From an uncultured beta proteobacterium (lineage in GTDB: Bacteria > Pseudomonadota > Gammaproteobacteria > Burkholderiales > Burkholderiaceae_C): a DNA stretch of 64,000 bases. Under the pieces are notes generated by a model. It did no database searches. It was not told the origin of the DNA and was given only the letters and a program-made list of their open reading frames with translations. Below are positions 35,676-45,497 of the stretch, piece by piece (the stretch's first letter is position 1; each line of letters starts with the position of its first letter). Position numbers and translations under genes: made by a program. The stretch covers positions 62,001 through 126,000 of the forward strand of contig CAJAES010000029.1 in NCBI GenBank assembly GCA_903938815.1. Direction: 5' to 3'.

Positions 35676-36503
35676 GTGAACGACATGATGATGGCCATGG
35701 GCCTGGAGTCCTGGAAGAGCGTCGTCGGCACGCTGCTGCTGCCGCCCGTGCCCTTCCTGGTGCTGGTGCTGGTGGGCGCGCGCCTGATGTTCCGTCGGCG
35801 CCTGCTGGCCTGGAGCCTGATCCTTCTGGCCGTGGTCGGCATCTGGATGACGTCGGTGCCGGCCCTGGGCGTGCTCATGCGACAAGGCATGCATCCCGTA
35901 CCGCCGGCGCTCACCGAGGCCGACATCGCCAACCTGCGCAAGGCCGGCGAGGCCAGCGGCACCGCGATCGTCGTGCTGGGCGGGGGCAGCCGCGAACTCT
36001 CCCCCGAGTACGGCGTGTCCAACCTGACGCCGATCTCGATCGAGCGGCTGCGCTACGGCATCTGGCTGTCGCGCGAGACCCGCCTGCCTCTGGCCTTCAG
36101 CGGCGGCCTGGGGCACGGCACCCGCAATGGCGCACGCAGCGAGGCCTCCGAGGCCGAGATCGCGGCACGGATCGCCGAGCGGGAGTTCGGCAGGCCGCTG
36201 CGCTGGACGGAAGACCGGTCGCGCGACACCGCCGAGAACGGACTGCTCACGATGCAGATGCTGCACGCCGCAGGCGTGCGCCGCATCGTGCTGGTCACGC
36301 ACGACTATCACATGCGGCGCGCGGTGCGCGCCTTCGAGCGCGGGGCGCAGCACGCGGGAGCGAAGATCGGCATCGTCACGGCGCCGATGGGCATGCGGCC
36401 CGCCTACGAGTGGGAATGGGCCGACTTCATGCCCAGTCGCACTGGATTCTTCGACAACCATGTGATGCTGCACGAGTGGCTCGGGTACGTGTTCGGCGCC
36501 TAG
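35676..36503 (+). CDS. YdcF/ElyC-type DUF218 membrane protein
   Basis: The 275-residue product has two N-terminal transmembrane helices (about residues 18-35 and 42-62) and a DUF218 domain: GTAIVVLGGGSRELSP, SIERLRYGIWLSRETRLPLAFSGG, DRSRDTAENGLLTMQML, IVLVTHDYHMRRAVRAFER. Family members include E. coli ElyC, which affects envelope polysaccharide and peptidoglycan metabolism. The GTG at 35676 has GAGG upstream; an ATG cluster nine bases later is possible. It is divergent from the DUF748 gene, 71 bases away. Confidence 0.88.
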   Translation: MNDMMMAMGLESWKSVVGTLLLPPVPFLVLVLVGARLMFRRRLLAWSLILLAVVGIWMTSVPALGVLMRQGMHPVPPALTEADIANLRKAGEASGTAIVVLGGGSRELSPEYGVSNLTPISIERLRYGIWLSRETRLPLAFSGGLGHGTRNGARSEASEAEIAARIAEREFGRPLRWTEDRSRDTAENGLLTMQMLHAAGVRRIVLVTHDYHMRRAVRAFERGAQHAGAKIGIVTAPMGMRPAYEWEWADFMPSRTGFFDNHVMLHEWLGYVFGA

Positions 36504-36509
36504 TCGGCG

Positions 36510-37742
36510 TCAGCGGGGCGGCAGCACCAGCGGCTGCCGGCGGGCGTCTTCCTGCGTGCGCCGCTCCGCGGCTTCGGCTTGCGCCTCGGCACGGGCACGC
36601 GCCTCCTGCAGGGCCGTGAGTCGCTGCGCATGCTCCTTGGCGTTCGACAGCCGGAACGCGGACATCCGCACCGCGTCTACCTTCAGGCCCAGTTCGGCGT
36701 AGCGCTCGTTCAGGCGCCAGCCCGCCGTGGGGTCGCCGCCCATCGCCGTGACCACCTCGTTGGCGAAGAGGTCGGCGCTGCCGACGACGCTGTCCACGGC
36801 AATGGTGCGTTCGGCCTGCTGCTCCATCGCGGTCAGCAACATGCCGGCACCGGGAACGGCTGCGGCGAGGATCTTTCCGACCACGAAGGCATTGGCCACG
36901 CTCTCGGATTCGCGCGCCTTGCCGATGGCCTTCTCGCTCGCCTGGAAGTAGGTGCCGAAAGCCGCCAGCCAGCGGAACTCGTCCCTCGCGCGGGCCTCGA
37001 GCATCGCATTGGCGGGAATCTTGGCGCGGATGGACCCCTGGCGGACGAATCGGTCGGGCTCGTGGTCGAAGCCAGTGGCCGTGACGCTGCCGGCGCAGCC
37101 TGTCTGCGTGTCCACCTTCAGCACCCGGCCGTCCTGCAGGGTCACGGTCATGGGCTTGCCCAGGCGCGCTTCCTCGCGCGCCTGCAGCACCACGGTCCAG
37201 AACGGCTGGTCGTCGTTCGACAGCGGCGAGGCGCCGCGCAGCAGCGCGCCGAACTCGAAGCGGGTGCCGCCGGTGGGCAGCTTGCGGCCGTTCACAGCGG
37301 TGACGACGTCGCCCAGGTGCAGGTCGTCGGGGGCGCCCTCGTCGAGCCAGACCACGCGCCACAGGTCGTCCATGCCGGTCACCTCGGTGTAGAGCGCGAG
37401 GTCATCGGATGACAGGCGGCGGCCGATGGTGCCGAGCGACCACAGGACGAAGGGCTCGATCTCGGTCGTGGCGTCGCACAGCAGTTCGGCGCTCCATGCC
37501 ACCTGCACGGCGGCGGCGCGGAACTGCACTTCGCGTGCGAAGCGCGCCCTGACCACTTCGCGCTTGAAGTCCTTCGGGTCGTAGGCGGTCTGGCCCGGCG
37601 TCTGCAGCGCGGTTTCCGGCGCGGCCGGCAAGGCGGGCTGCGGAGGGGGTTGCAGGCGGGTCTGCAGCCGGGTCTGCGCCGCCGCGGGCACGATGCACGG
37701 CGCCGCCACCATGGCCAGCAGCAGGACGGCCCACGTGCGCAT
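36510..37742 (-). CDS. exported PDZ-domain protein of unknown function
   Basis: The 410-residue product has a signal peptide (about residues 1-23, MRTWAVLLLAMVAAPCIVPAAAQ) and a Gln/Pro-rich linker. A PDZ-like domain follows (about 125-195, VWLDEGAPDDLHLGDVVTAVNGRKLP, then KPMTVTLQDGRVL). A C-terminal helical region has DEFRWLAAFGTYFQASEKAIG and GADLFANEVVTAMGGDP-like sequence. PDZ plus helical layouts occur in M48 peptidases but no HExxH motif is present. Two Cys (LLCDATTE and TGCAGS) may pair. It starts at the ATG overlapping the DUF456 stop, so the two genes are coupled. Confidence 0.75.
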   Translation of the reverse strand: MRTWAVLLLAMVAAPCIVPAAAQTRLQTRLQPPPQPALPAAPETALQTPGQTAYDPKDFKREVVRARFAREVQFRAAAVQVAWSAELLCDATTEIEPFVLWSLGTIGRRLSSDDLALYTEVTGMDDLWRVVWLDEGAPDDLHLGDVVTAVNGRKLPTGGTRFEFGALLRGASPLSNDDQPFWTVVLQAREEARLGKPMTVTLQDGRVLKVDTQTGCAGSVTATGFDHEPDRFVRQGSIRAKIPANAMLEARARDEFRWLAAFGTYFQASEKAIGKARESESVANAFVVGKILAAAVPGAGMLLTAMEQQAERTIAVDSVVGSADLFANEVVTAMGGDPTAGWRLNERYAELGLKVDAVRMSAFRLSNAKEHAQRLTALQEARARAEAQAEAAERRTQEDARRQPLVLPPR

Positions 37743-38227
37743 CAGAACACGAGCGCAACGATGAAGATGCCCACCATCATGAATGCCAGCACCACCTTGG
37801 CCACCATGCCCACCATGAGACCGAGCCAGGTGGCCGTGCCCACCCGCAGCGCCTGGCCGTGGTCGCGACGGGCAATGAACTCGCCGATCGCAGCGCCGAC
37901 CAGCGGCATGAAGAGCACGCCCACCAGCCCCATGAACAGCCCCGCAACGGTGCCTGCCGCGGCGCCGATCAGCGCCTCGCGGCTGGCACCCGCCTTGCGG
38001 GCGCCCAGCAGACCGGCCACGTACTCGAGCACCCAGGCCAGCGCAGCCAGCACCGCCACGACGCCGATCGTGACGCTGCCCACACGCGTGAAGCCGTCGA
38101 TCCAGGCCCCGAGGACGATGCCCGCCAGCACGAGCGCCGTGCCCGGCAGCGCGGGCAGCACGGTGCCCGCCAGCCCGGCCAGGATCAGGGCGGCGCTCAG
38201 CAGCCACCAGATTGCAGACGTATCCAC
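37742..38227 (-). CDS. DUF456 membrane protein
   Basis: The 161-residue product is hydrophobic with four or five membrane segments and the DUF456 pattern SAALILAGLAGTVLPALPGTALVLAGIVLGAWID, LEYVAGLLGARKAGASREALIGAAAG and LFMGLVGVLFMPLVGAAIGEF. The GTG at 38227 has GGGAG 4 bases upstream. Its stop overlaps the ATG of the PDZ protein. The function of the family is unknown. Confidence 0.88.
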   Translation of the reverse strand: MDTSAIWWLLSAALILAGLAGTVLPALPGTALVLAGIVLGAWIDGFTRVGSVTIGVVAVLAALAWVLEYVAGLLGARKAGASREALIGAAAGTVAGLFMGLVGVLFMPLVGAAIGEFIARRDHGQALRVGTATWLGLMVGMVAKVVLAFMMVGIFIVALVF

Positions 38228-38323
38228 CGCGCTCCCACCCGATTCGAACCGGGCCACGACATCGGCCCGCCGGGCGCGAGCATACGGCCAGAATCCAGGC
38301 ATTCCTCTTGCGTGAATCCCCGG

Positions 38324-39550
38324 ATGGCTGAACCGACTCCCCTGCGCGCGTACCGCGGCTTCATGCAGCTGTGGTGGGCACGCCTGGCGGGCGTCAGCGC
38401 GGGCCAGATGCTGATGGTGGCCGTGGGCTGGCAGGTCTACGACCTCACCGGCTCGGCCTGGGACCTGGGCCTCGTGGGACTGCTGCAGTTCGTGCCGGCG
38501 CTGGTGCTGGCCCTGCCTGCAGGGCAACTGGTGGACCGCTGGCACCGAGGCCGCATCCTGGCCGCCTGCATGGCCGTGCTGGCGGCCACGGCGGTGCTGC
38601 TGGCCACCGCCAGCCTGGGCGGGTGGGTCACCCGCGAGCTGCTGCTCGGCGTCTCGGTGCTGCTGGGTGCCGTGCGCGCCTTCCAGATGCCGGCCACGCA
38701 GGCGCTGACGCCACTGCTCGTGCCCCCGGCCCTGCTGGCGCGGGCGCTGGCCTTCAGCTCGGGCGGCCTGCAGGCCGCCGTCATCGCGGGGCCGGCGATG
38801 GGCGGCTTCGCGTATGCCGCCGGCGGCGGCGCTGTCTACGGCCTGTGCGCGGCATTGTTCGCGCTGGCCGGGGCACTCACGCTGCGCATCCGCTACGAGC
38901 ACGCACCACCCCCGCACGAGCCGACGACCTGGCGCACCGTTCTGGCCGGCGTGCACTTCGTCTGGGGTCACAAGGTGGTCCTGGGTGCGGTGTCGCTGGA
39001 CCTGTTCGCCGTGCTGCTGGGCGGCGCCACGGCCCTGCTGCCGATGTTCGCGAAGGATGTCCTGCATGTCGGCCCCTGGGGCCTCGGGCTGTTGCGCGCA
39101 GCGCCGGCGGCGGGCGCGCTGGCGATGTCGGTGCTGCTGGCTCACCGGCCCATCGAGCGCCGCGCCGGCCACAAGCTGCTGGGCGCCGTCGCCGTGTTCG
39201 GCGCGGCTCAGCTTGTGTTCGGGCTGTCGACGGTGTTCTGGCTGTCGATGGCCGCACTGGCGGTTTCGGGCGCGGCCGACATGGTCAGCGTGGTGGTGCG
39301 CCAGACACTGGTCCAGCTGGAGACGCCCGACGCCATGCGCGGGCGCGTCAGCGCCGTGAACGGACTGTTCATCGGTGCATCCAACCAGCTGGGAGAGTTC
39401 GAGTCCGGCGCCACCGCGGCCCTGATGGGCGCTGTGGGCTCGGTGGTGCTGGGCGGCGTGGGCACGCTCGCCGTGGCCGCGCTGTGGTGGCGGCTGTTCC
39501 CGGGCCTGGCCGCGCGCGACGCACTCGTCGCGCAGCGGCCGGCCGACTGA
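38324..39550 (+). CDS. MFS transporter (MFS_3, EntS-like)
   Basis: The 408-residue product has about twelve hydrophobic segments and MFS motif A-like loops (GQLVDRWHRGRILAACMAV; RRAGHKLLGAV). The overall pattern (WQVYDLTGSAWDLGLVGLLQFVPAL, QMPATQALTPLLVP, ETPDAMRGRVSAVNGLFIGASNQLGEFESG) is typical of MFS_3 exporters related to EntS. EntS exports enterobactin, but no siderophore genes are here, so the substrate is open. The ATG at 38324 lacks a strong Shine-Dalgarno; an in-frame GTG at 38312 is possible. Confidence 0.9.
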   Translation: MAEPTPLRAYRGFMQLWWARLAGVSAGQMLMVAVGWQVYDLTGSAWDLGLVGLLQFVPALVLALPAGQLVDRWHRGRILAACMAVLAATAVLLATASLGGWVTRELLLGVSVLLGAVRAFQMPATQALTPLLVPPALLARALAFSSGGLQAAVIAGPAMGGFAYAAGGGAVYGLCAALFALAGALTLRIRYEHAPPPHEPTTWRTVLAGVHFVWGHKVVLGAVSLDLFAVLLGGATALLPMFAKDVLHVGPWGLGLLRAAPAAGALAMSVLLAHRPIERRAGHKLLGAVAVFGAAQLVFGLSTVFWLSMAALAVSGAADMVSVVVRQTLVQLETPDAMRGRVSAVNGLFIGASNQLGEFESGATAALMGAVGSVVLGGVGTLAVAALWWRLFPGLAARDALVAQRPAD

Positions 39551-39551
39551 C

Positions 39552-40106
39552 TTACTTCACCAGGTTGGCTGCGGCGTCGGCGATGCGCGCGCCGAAGACC
39601 TTGGCCGTGGCGATGTCGCCAGCCACCATCTCGTCGGCGGAAGCGTCCGACGGCGTGGCCGTCATCAGGCCGGAGAACGAGCCGACGTAGTTGACGTCGT
39701 CACGCGTGGAGGCCTTGCTGTTGGACGGCATCATGCCGGTGCCCACCCACAGCATGCTGTGCTGCTGGCTCAGGGTGAACATGTAGTGCAGCGTGGACAG
39801 CTTGTCGCCGTTCATCGTGGCCGAGTTGGTGAAGCCCGCGGCCAGCTTGTTCTTCCACTGCTGCGTGAACCAGGCCTTGCTGGACGCATCGGCGAACTTC
39901 TTGAACTGCCAGCTCACGCTGCCCATGTAGGTGGGCGAACCGAAGACGATGGCCGAGGCCGCCGCCAGCTGCTCCCAGCCGCCTTCGGGCAGGTTGCCTT
40001 CGGCGTCGATGGCCAGCAGCGCGCCGCCGCTGCCTTCGGCGACGGCTTCGGCGATCTTGCGGGTGTGGCCGTAGCCGCTGTGATAGACGATGACGATCTT
40101 GCTCAT
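39552..40106 (-). CDS. flavodoxin-family protein (WrbA-like)
   Basis: The 184-residue product begins IVIVYHSGYGHTRKIAEAV, a phosphate-binding loop for FMN, followed by AIVFGSPTYMGSVSWQFKKF and the later FTLSQQHSMLWVGTG. These match flavodoxin-fold NAD(P)H:quinone oxidoreductases of the WrbA/flavodoxin_2 type. GGAG precedes its ATG. On the plus strand its upstream region carries GGGTT repeats (about 40121-40136). Its stop is 1 base from the convergent MFS stop. Confidence 0.85.
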   Translation of the reverse strand: MSKIVIVYHSGYGHTRKIAEAVAEGSGGALLAIDAEGNLPEGGWEQLAAASAIVFGSPTYMGSVSWQFKKFADASSKAWFTQQWKNKLAAGFTNSATMNGDKLSTLHYMFTLSQQHSMLWVGTGMMPSNSKASTRDDVNYVGSFSGLMTATPSDASADEMVAGDIATAKVFGARIADAAANLVK

Positions 40107-40197
40107 GGTGCTTCTCCGTTGGGTTGGGTTGGGTTAGGGTGCGCGGTGGCGAGTGGTGACGCGCTGGTGTGTCTGGCCGTGTGCGGTGACGCGTGGT

Positions 40198-40218
40198 GAC
40201 GCCCGGCCTTGCCGGGCG

Positions 40219-40220
<2 letters not shown>
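40198..40220 (-). terminator. perfect hairpin at the end of the pirin gene
   Basis: GACGCCCGGC (40198-40207) and GCCGGGCGTC (40211-40220) form a 10-bp stem with a 3-base loop, overlapping the pirin stop. There is no T tract. It is probably a transcription end or a 3' stabilising structure of the pirin mRNA. Confidence 0.6.
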
Positions 40221-40920
<700 letters not shown>

Positions 40921-40993
40921 GGTCGTATCTCCTTGGGTGCCGATGGTGAGGCCTGCAGGCCGGGGCAGACGCCACCCGACCTTGACGACCACG

Positions 40994-41008
40994 TTCAAGT
41001 AGATTGAA
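40994..41008. promoter_or_regulatory. candidate LysR binding site between pirin and its regulator
   Basis: TTCAA GTAGA TTGAA at 40994-41008 is a perfect dyad between the divergent pirin and LysR-family genes, 15 bases before the LysR ATG. It has the imperfect T-N11-A form of LysR sites with a longer symmetric arm, and its placement fits control of both genes. Confidence 0.6.
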
Positions 41009-41023
41009 GGCCACAATTCGGCC

Positions 41024-41998
41024 ATGTCTTCACGCCGCAACGTCCTGACCCCCGAGGCCCTGTCGATGATGGACACCATCGCGCGCACCGGCAGCTTCGC
41101 CGGCGCGGCGCGCGAAATGGGCAAGGTTCCTTCGGCGCTCACCTACAGCGTGCGCCAGCTCGAGGACGCGCTCGATGTGCTGCTGTTCGACCGCAGTTCG
41201 CGGCAGGCGCAGCTGACCGCGGCCGGCACCGAACTGCTGACCGAAGGCCGCCGCCTTCTCCAGGAGATGGACGCCGTGGCCAACCGCGTGCGGCGCGTGG
41301 CCAGCGGCTGGGAATCCGAGCTCTCCATCAGCGTCGACGACCTCCTCTCCACCACCACCGTGTTCGAGCTGGTCGAGGCCTTCAGCGGCGTCTGCGTCGA
41401 CGGCGGCAGCAACGGGCCCGGCACCCGCCTGAGACTGCGAACCAACGTTTTGGCGGGCACCTGGGAGGCGCTGGTCTCCGGTCAGGCCGATCTCGCCATC
41501 GGTGTGGCGGGCGACTTCGCGAATCCGGGCGGCATCGAGATGAAGTCCCTGGGCCAGGTCGACTTCGTCTTCTGCGTGGCACCGCATCACCCGCTGGCCG
41601 CGCTGCCCGAACCCCTGACGCCCGAATGCCTGGTGCAGCACCGCGCGGTCGCCGTCGCCGACACCGCGCAGCGCCTGTCGCCGGTGACCGTGAACCTGCT
41701 GCCCGGGCAGGACGTGCTCACGGTGCCCAGCCTGCGCATGAAGCTCGAGGCACTGATCCGCGGCCTGGGCTGCGGCTACCTGCCGGAGCCGCTGGTCCGG
41801 GCGCACATCGACGCCGGACACCTCGTGACCCGGCGCACGCCGCGCCGCGCCGAGCCGATTCGGCTGTTCTACGCCTGGCGCACCGACCGCGGCGCCATGG
41901 GGCTCGGGCGGGCGCTTCAGTGGTGGCTGAGCCAGCTGGAAAGCCCGACGACGCAGAAGGCCCTGATCGAGCGCCAGGCGGGCCTGCTGCCCGGCTGA
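41024..41998 (+). CDS. LysR-family transcriptional regulator
   Basis: The 324-residue product has an N-terminal winged helix-turn-helix (about residues 8-66, [40 protein letters not shown]) and a C-terminal co-inducer-binding domain (about 95-300). It is divergent from the pirin gene with a perfect dyad between, and is likely to act as its activator and its own repressor. The effector is unknown. gluQ follows after 8 bases. Confidence 0.93.
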   Translation: MSSRRNVLTPEALSMMDTIARTGSFAGAAREMGKVPSALTYSVRQLEDALDVLLFDRSSRQAQLTAAGTELLTEGRRLLQEMDAVANRVRRVASGWESELSISVDDLLSTTTVFELVEAFSGVCVDGGSNGPGTRLRLRTNVLAGTWEALVSGQADLAIGVAGDFANPGGIEMKSLGQVDFVFCVAPHHPLAALPEPLTPECLVQHRAVAVADTAQRLSPVTVNLLPGQDVLTVPSLRMKLEALIRGLGCGYLPEPLVRAHIDAGHLVTRRTPRRAEPIRLFYAWRTDRGAMGLGRALQWWLSQLESPTTQKALIERQAGLLPG

Positions 41999-42006
41999 CG
42001 GCCAAC

Positions 42007-42918
42007 GTGAACTATCGCGGCCGCTTCGCGCCCTCGCCCACCGGCCCGCTGCATGCCGGATCGCTCGTCGCGGCGCTGGCCAGCTGGCTGGACGCACGAG
42101 CCCACGGCGGGCGCTGGCTGGTTCGCATCGAGGACGTCGACCACCCCCGCTGCCCGCCCGGCACCGACGCCGTCGTCCTGGGGCAACTGGCCGCCTGCGG
42201 CCTGATGCCCGACGAGACGCCCTGGGTTCAGTCGGCGCGAGGCGATGCCTACCGGCAGGCGCTGGAGTCCCTGGTCGCGTCAGGCCAGGCCTACCCCTGC
42301 GCCTGCACCCGGCAGGACATCGACGCCGCCCTGGCCGCACGCGGGGTGGTGCGCGAGCGATTTTCCGAGCGCCCCTACCCCGGCACCTGCCGCCCCGAAA
42401 GCGGCGGCCTCGGCGGCCGGCCGGCGCGGGCGTGGCGGTTCCGGGTGGACGGCAGCACGGACGGCCGCGTGGAATGGTGGGACCGGCGCCTGGGCAACCA
42501 GGCCCAGGACGTCGCGGCCGCCGTGGGAGATTTCGTGCTGAAGCGCGCCGACGGCCTGTGGGCCTATCAGCTCGCGGTGGTGGTGGACGACGGCGCGCAC
42601 GGCATCACCCACGTGGTGCGCGGCGAGGACCTCGCCGACAACACCGCCCGCCAGATCCTGCTGCAGCGGGCCCTCGGGCTGCCGCTGCCGAGCTATCTGC
42701 ACACGCCGCTGGTGCGGGGCGCCGATGGACACAAGCTGTCGAAGCAGAACGGCGCCGCCGCGCTGGACCTGTCCGGACCGGTGCGCGCGCTGCAGGCGGC
42801 GGCCGCGGTTCTGGGCCTGCCGGAGATCGCGGCGCACACGCCGGCCGACTGGCTGGAGCGCACGGTGCCCGCGTGGGCTGGCATGATGCGCGTCCCTATC
42901 CTTGGAGTGTCCCGATGA
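42007..42918 (+). CDS. gluQ: glutamyl-Q tRNA(Asp) synthetase
   Basis: GluQ-RS transfers glutamate to queuosine-34 of tRNA(Asp). The 303-residue product is a truncated GluRS with the HIGH-like [31 protein letters not shown], a zinc site with CACTRQD and a later Cys, [10 protein letters not shown] and the KMSKS-like KLSKQNGA. It lacks the anticodon-binding domain, as expected. The GTG at 42007 starts at the family boundary. Its TGA overlaps the FKBP ATG. Confidence 0.93.
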   Translation: MNYRGRFAPSPTGPLHAGSLVAALASWLDARAHGGRWLVRIEDVDHPRCPPGTDAVVLGQLAACGLMPDETPWVQSARGDAYRQALESLVASGQAYPCACTRQDIDAALAARGVVRERFSERPYPGTCRPESGGLGGRPARAWRFRVDGSTDGRVEWWDRRLGNQAQDVAAAVGDFVLKRADGLWAYQLAVVVDDGAHGITHVVRGEDLADNTARQILLQRALGLPLPSYLHTPLVRGADGHKLSKQNGAAALDLSGPVRALQAAAAVLGLPEIAAHTPADWLERTVPAWAGMMRVPILGVSR

Positions 42919-43271
42919 TCACCACCCCCAGCGGCCTGCAGTACGAAGACACGGTCACCGGCAGCGGCGCCGTCGCCGCAGTCGGCCAGCGCGTTCGCGT
43001 GCACTACACCGGCTGGCTGTACGACCCGACCGCCGCGAACACCTGCGGCCGCAAGTTCGATTCCAGCAAGGACCGCAACGACCCCTTCTCCTTCCCCCTC
43101 GGCGCCGGCCACGTGATCGGCGGCTGGGACGAAGGCGTTCAGGGCATGGCCGTCGGCGGCACGCGCGTGCTGCTGATCCCGCCCGAACTCGGCTACGGCG
43201 CACGCGGCGCCGGCGGCGTGATTCCGCCGAACGCCACGCTCGTGTTCGAGGTCGAACTGCTGGGCGTCTGA
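42915..43271 (+). CDS. FKBP-type peptidyl-prolyl isomerase
   Basis: This single-domain FKBP of 118 residues catalyses proline isomerisation. Motifs include [75 protein letters not shown]. There is no signal peptide, so it is cytoplasmic. GGAG precedes the ATG, which overlaps the gluQ stop. Confidence 0.96.
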   Translation: MITTPSGLQYEDTVTGSGAVAAVGQRVRVHYTGWLYDPTAANTCGRKFDSSKDRNDPFSFPLGAGHVIGGWDEGVQGMAVGGTRVLLIPPELGYGARGAGGVIPPNATLVFEVELLGV

Positions 43272-43290
43272 CGCCAGCGCGCAGCCCGCG

Positions 43291-43623
43291 ATGCTCGAAG
43301 CCCTCGCCACCCTGCTGGCCTTCCAGTTGCTCGGCGAGGCGATCGCGCATCAGGTCGGGCTGCCCGTGCCGGGGCCTGTCATCGGCATGGCGCTGCTGTT
43401 CCTGGCCTGGCCCTGGATGGCTCGGCTGCACGAACGCCTGGGTTCGGTGGCCGATGCGCTGCTCGCCAATTTCGGGCTGCTCTTCGTGCCCGCTGGTGTG
43501 GGCGTGATGCTGCACGCCGGATTGATCGCCGCGTGGTGGGCGCCGCTGCTGCTGGCCGTCGTGGCGAGTTCCGCCATCACCATGGTGCTGGGGGCCTGGC
43601 TCTTCGAACGCCTGCGGCGATGA
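43291..43623 (+). CDS. CidA/LrgA-family membrane protein
   Basis: The 110-residue product is a small holin-like protein with four hydrophobic helices, including LGEAIAHQVGLPVPGPVIGMALLFL and LLFVPAGVGVML, the family signature. Together with the next gene it forms a CidA-LrgB-type pair, linked in other bacteria to murein hydrolase export or organic acid transport. Its stop overlaps the ATG of the next gene. Confidence 0.92.
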   Translation: MLEALATLLAFQLLGEAIAHQVGLPVPGPVIGMALLFLAWPWMARLHERLGSVADALLANFGLLFVPAGVGVMLHAGLIAAWWAPLLLAVVASSAITMVLGAWLFERLRR

Positions 43624-44327
43624 CGTCGCTCTGGGTCTACCTGGGCGCGAGCCCGCTGCTGTGGCTGCTGCTCACGCTGGGCGTGTATGTGGTGGCGCTG
43701 CGCATTCAGCGCAGGCTCGGGGGCTCGCCGTGGGCGAACCCGGTGCTGCTGTCGGTGGTCACGCTCGTGGCCACTCTCGCGCTGACGAAGACACCCTACG
43801 AGCGCTACTTCGACGGCGCACAGTTCGTGCACTTTCTTCTCGGCACCGCCACCGTGGCGCTCGCGATACCGCTGCGCCGCCAGTGGGCCGAGGTCAAGGC
43901 GGCCCTGACCCCGGCGGTCGTGACACTGCTGGTCGGCAATGTCGCGGGGGCGCTGGTGGCCATGGGCATCCTGCGCCTGTGGGGCGCGCCCTACGAACTG
44001 ATCGCGTCCATCGCACCCCGGGGCGTCACGGCCCCGGTCGCGATGGCGATCGCGGATCGGATCGGCGGATTACCGTCGCTGACCGCGGTTCTGGTGATAA
44101 CCAGCGGCATCCTCGGGGCGACGATGGCCGCTCCGCTGCTCGATGCCGCGGGGATCCGCGACTGGCGCGCGCGGGGGCTGGCCGTCGGCATGGCGGCGCA
44201 CGGGATCGGCACTGCGCGGGCGTTCCAGGAAAACCCGTTGGCCGGCGCCTTCGCCGGGGTGGCGATGGCCACCTCGACGATCGTTGCCTCGGTTGTCGTT
44301 CCGGGGCTGGAACCGCTGTTCAGGTGA
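43620..44327 (+). CDS. LrgB/CidB-family membrane protein
   Basis: The 235-residue product is a multi-pass membrane protein with LrgB motifs NPVLLSVVTLVATLALTKTPYERYFDGAQFVHFLLGTATVALAIPL, LRLWGAPYELIASIAPRGVTAPVAMAIADRIGG and VGMAAHGIGTARAFQENPLAGAFAGVAMA. It is paired with the CidA-like gene through an ATGA overlap. The last 258 bases lie antisense to the C-terminal part of the DEAD-box helicase gene. Confidence 0.94.
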   Translation: MTSLWVYLGASPLLWLLLTLGVYVVALRIQRRLGGSPWANPVLLSVVTLVATLALTKTPYERYFDGAQFVHFLLGTATVALAIPLRRQWAEVKAALTPAVVTLLVGNVAGALVAMGILRLWGAPYELIASIAPRGVTAPVAMAIADRIGGLPSLTAVLVITSGILGATMAAPLLDAAGIRDWRARGLAVGMAAHGIGTARAFQENPLAGAFAGVAMATSTIVASVVVPGLEPLFR

Positions 44328-45497
44328 CGGCGCGCGCTGCGGCTCGAGGCCGGCGATCACGGCCTGCGGGATCTTCTGCGTCGTGAAGTGCTCGATGCGG
44401 CGGACCATGCCCGTGTCGCGGCGCTCGGCCAGCGTCACGGCCAGGCCGGCGCGGCCGGCACGGCCCGTGCGGCCGATGCGGTGGACGTAGTCCTCGGCCT
44501 TCATCGGCAGGCCGTAGTTGATCACGTGGCTGATCGTGGGCACGTCGATGCCGCGGGCAGCGACGTCGGTGGCCACCAGCACGCGCAGGTCGCGCGAGCG
44601 CAGACCCTGCAGCACGCGGTTGCGGCGGCCCTGCGGCATGCCGCCGTGCAGCGAGGCCACGCGATGGCCGAACTCGGCCAGGCGGTCGGCCAGCCAGTCG
44701 GCGTCACGCTGGGTGCTGGTGAAGATCAGCGCCTGGTCGACATCGGCGTCGGCCAGGATGTGATCGAGCAGCGCGTCCTTGTGGCGGCCGTCGTCCGCCC
44801 AGTGCAGGCGTTGCTCGATGTCGGCGTGCGCCTGCGTGTGCGAGGCGACGTCGATGCGCTGCGGGTCGCGCAGCAGGCTCTGGGCCAGACGGCCCACGTG
44901 GCCGCCGAACGTGGCGCTGTACATCACGGTCTGGCGCGACGCGGGCAGCGCGGCGGCGATGTGCTGGATGTCTTCGATGAAGCCCATGTCCAGCATGCGG
45001 TCGGCTTCGTCGAGCACAAGCATTTCGACGCTGGCGAGAACGGCCTTGCCGCTGGCCATGTGGTCCATCAGGCGGCCGGGGGTCGCGATGAGGAGGTCGA
45101 GCGGGCCGCGCAGCGCCTTCAGCTGGGCCGGGTAAGGCACGCCGCCGACGATGGTGGCCACGCGCAGGCCACCGATGTGGCGGCCGTAGCTGGAGGCGGC
45201 GTTCGCCACCTGCATGGCGAGCTCACGGGTCGGTGCGAGCACCAGCACGCGGGGGCCGTGCGTCGTGCCGGGGGCACGGCGCTGGGTCGGGTCGTTGCGC
45301 GCGGCGAGCACGCGCTCGAGCGCGGGCAGCACGAAGCTGGCGGTCTTGCCGCTGCCCGTGCTGGAAGAAACCATCAGGTCCTTGCCGGCCAGCGCAGGCG
45401 GGATGGCCTGTTGCTGCACGGTGGTGGCAGTGGTGTAGCCGGCATCGGCCAGGGCGCGCGTCAGGCGCTCGTTCAGGTTCAGGAATTCAAAACTCAC
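44070..45497 (-). CDS. DEAD-box RNA helicase (RhlE-like)
   Basis: The 475-residue product has the Q motif with SFEFLNLNERLTRAL, Walker A STGSGKTASF, APTRELAMQVA, TPGRLMDHM, DEAD (MLVLDEADRML), SATFGG, and HRIGRTGRAGRAG. It resembles RhlE-type helicases that remodel RNA during ribosome assembly or decay. The C-terminal 100 residues are basic and Arg/Gly/Asn-rich (FQPRNDNRGNDRRGG) and then run antisense to lrgB. The GTG at 45497 is used. It follows a leader of about 330 bases with no genes. Confidence 0.92.
   Translation of the reverse strand: MSFEFLNLNERLTRALADAGYTTATTVQQQAIPPALAGKDLMVSSSTGSGKTASFVLPALERVLAARNDPTQRRAPGTTHGPRVLVLAPTRELAMQVANAASSYGRHIGGLRVATIVGGVPYPAQLKALRGPLDLLIATPGRLMDHMASGKAVLASVEMLVLDEADRMLDMGFIEDIQHIAAALPASRQTVMYSATFGGHVGRLAQSLLRDPQRIDVASHTQAHADIEQRLHWADDGRHKDALLDHILADADVDQALIFTSTQRDADWLADRLAEFGHRVASLHGGMPQGRRNRVLQGLRSRDLRVLVATDVAARGIDVPTISHVINYGLPMKAEDYVHRIGRTGRAGRAGLAVTLAERRDTGMVRRIEHFTTQKIPQAVIAGLEPQRAPSPEQRFQPRNDNRGNDRRGGHRHPGEGAGQRVFLERPRSADPVRRHADGQPPRAPVADPRGIEQRSGHRRPEDAAGYHQNRGQRR

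Noticed and set aside
38230..38260. tRNA gene (minus-strand GGTTCGAATC, like a T arm)
   Set aside because: The 5-bp T stem has two mismatches and there is no acceptor, D or anticodon arm.
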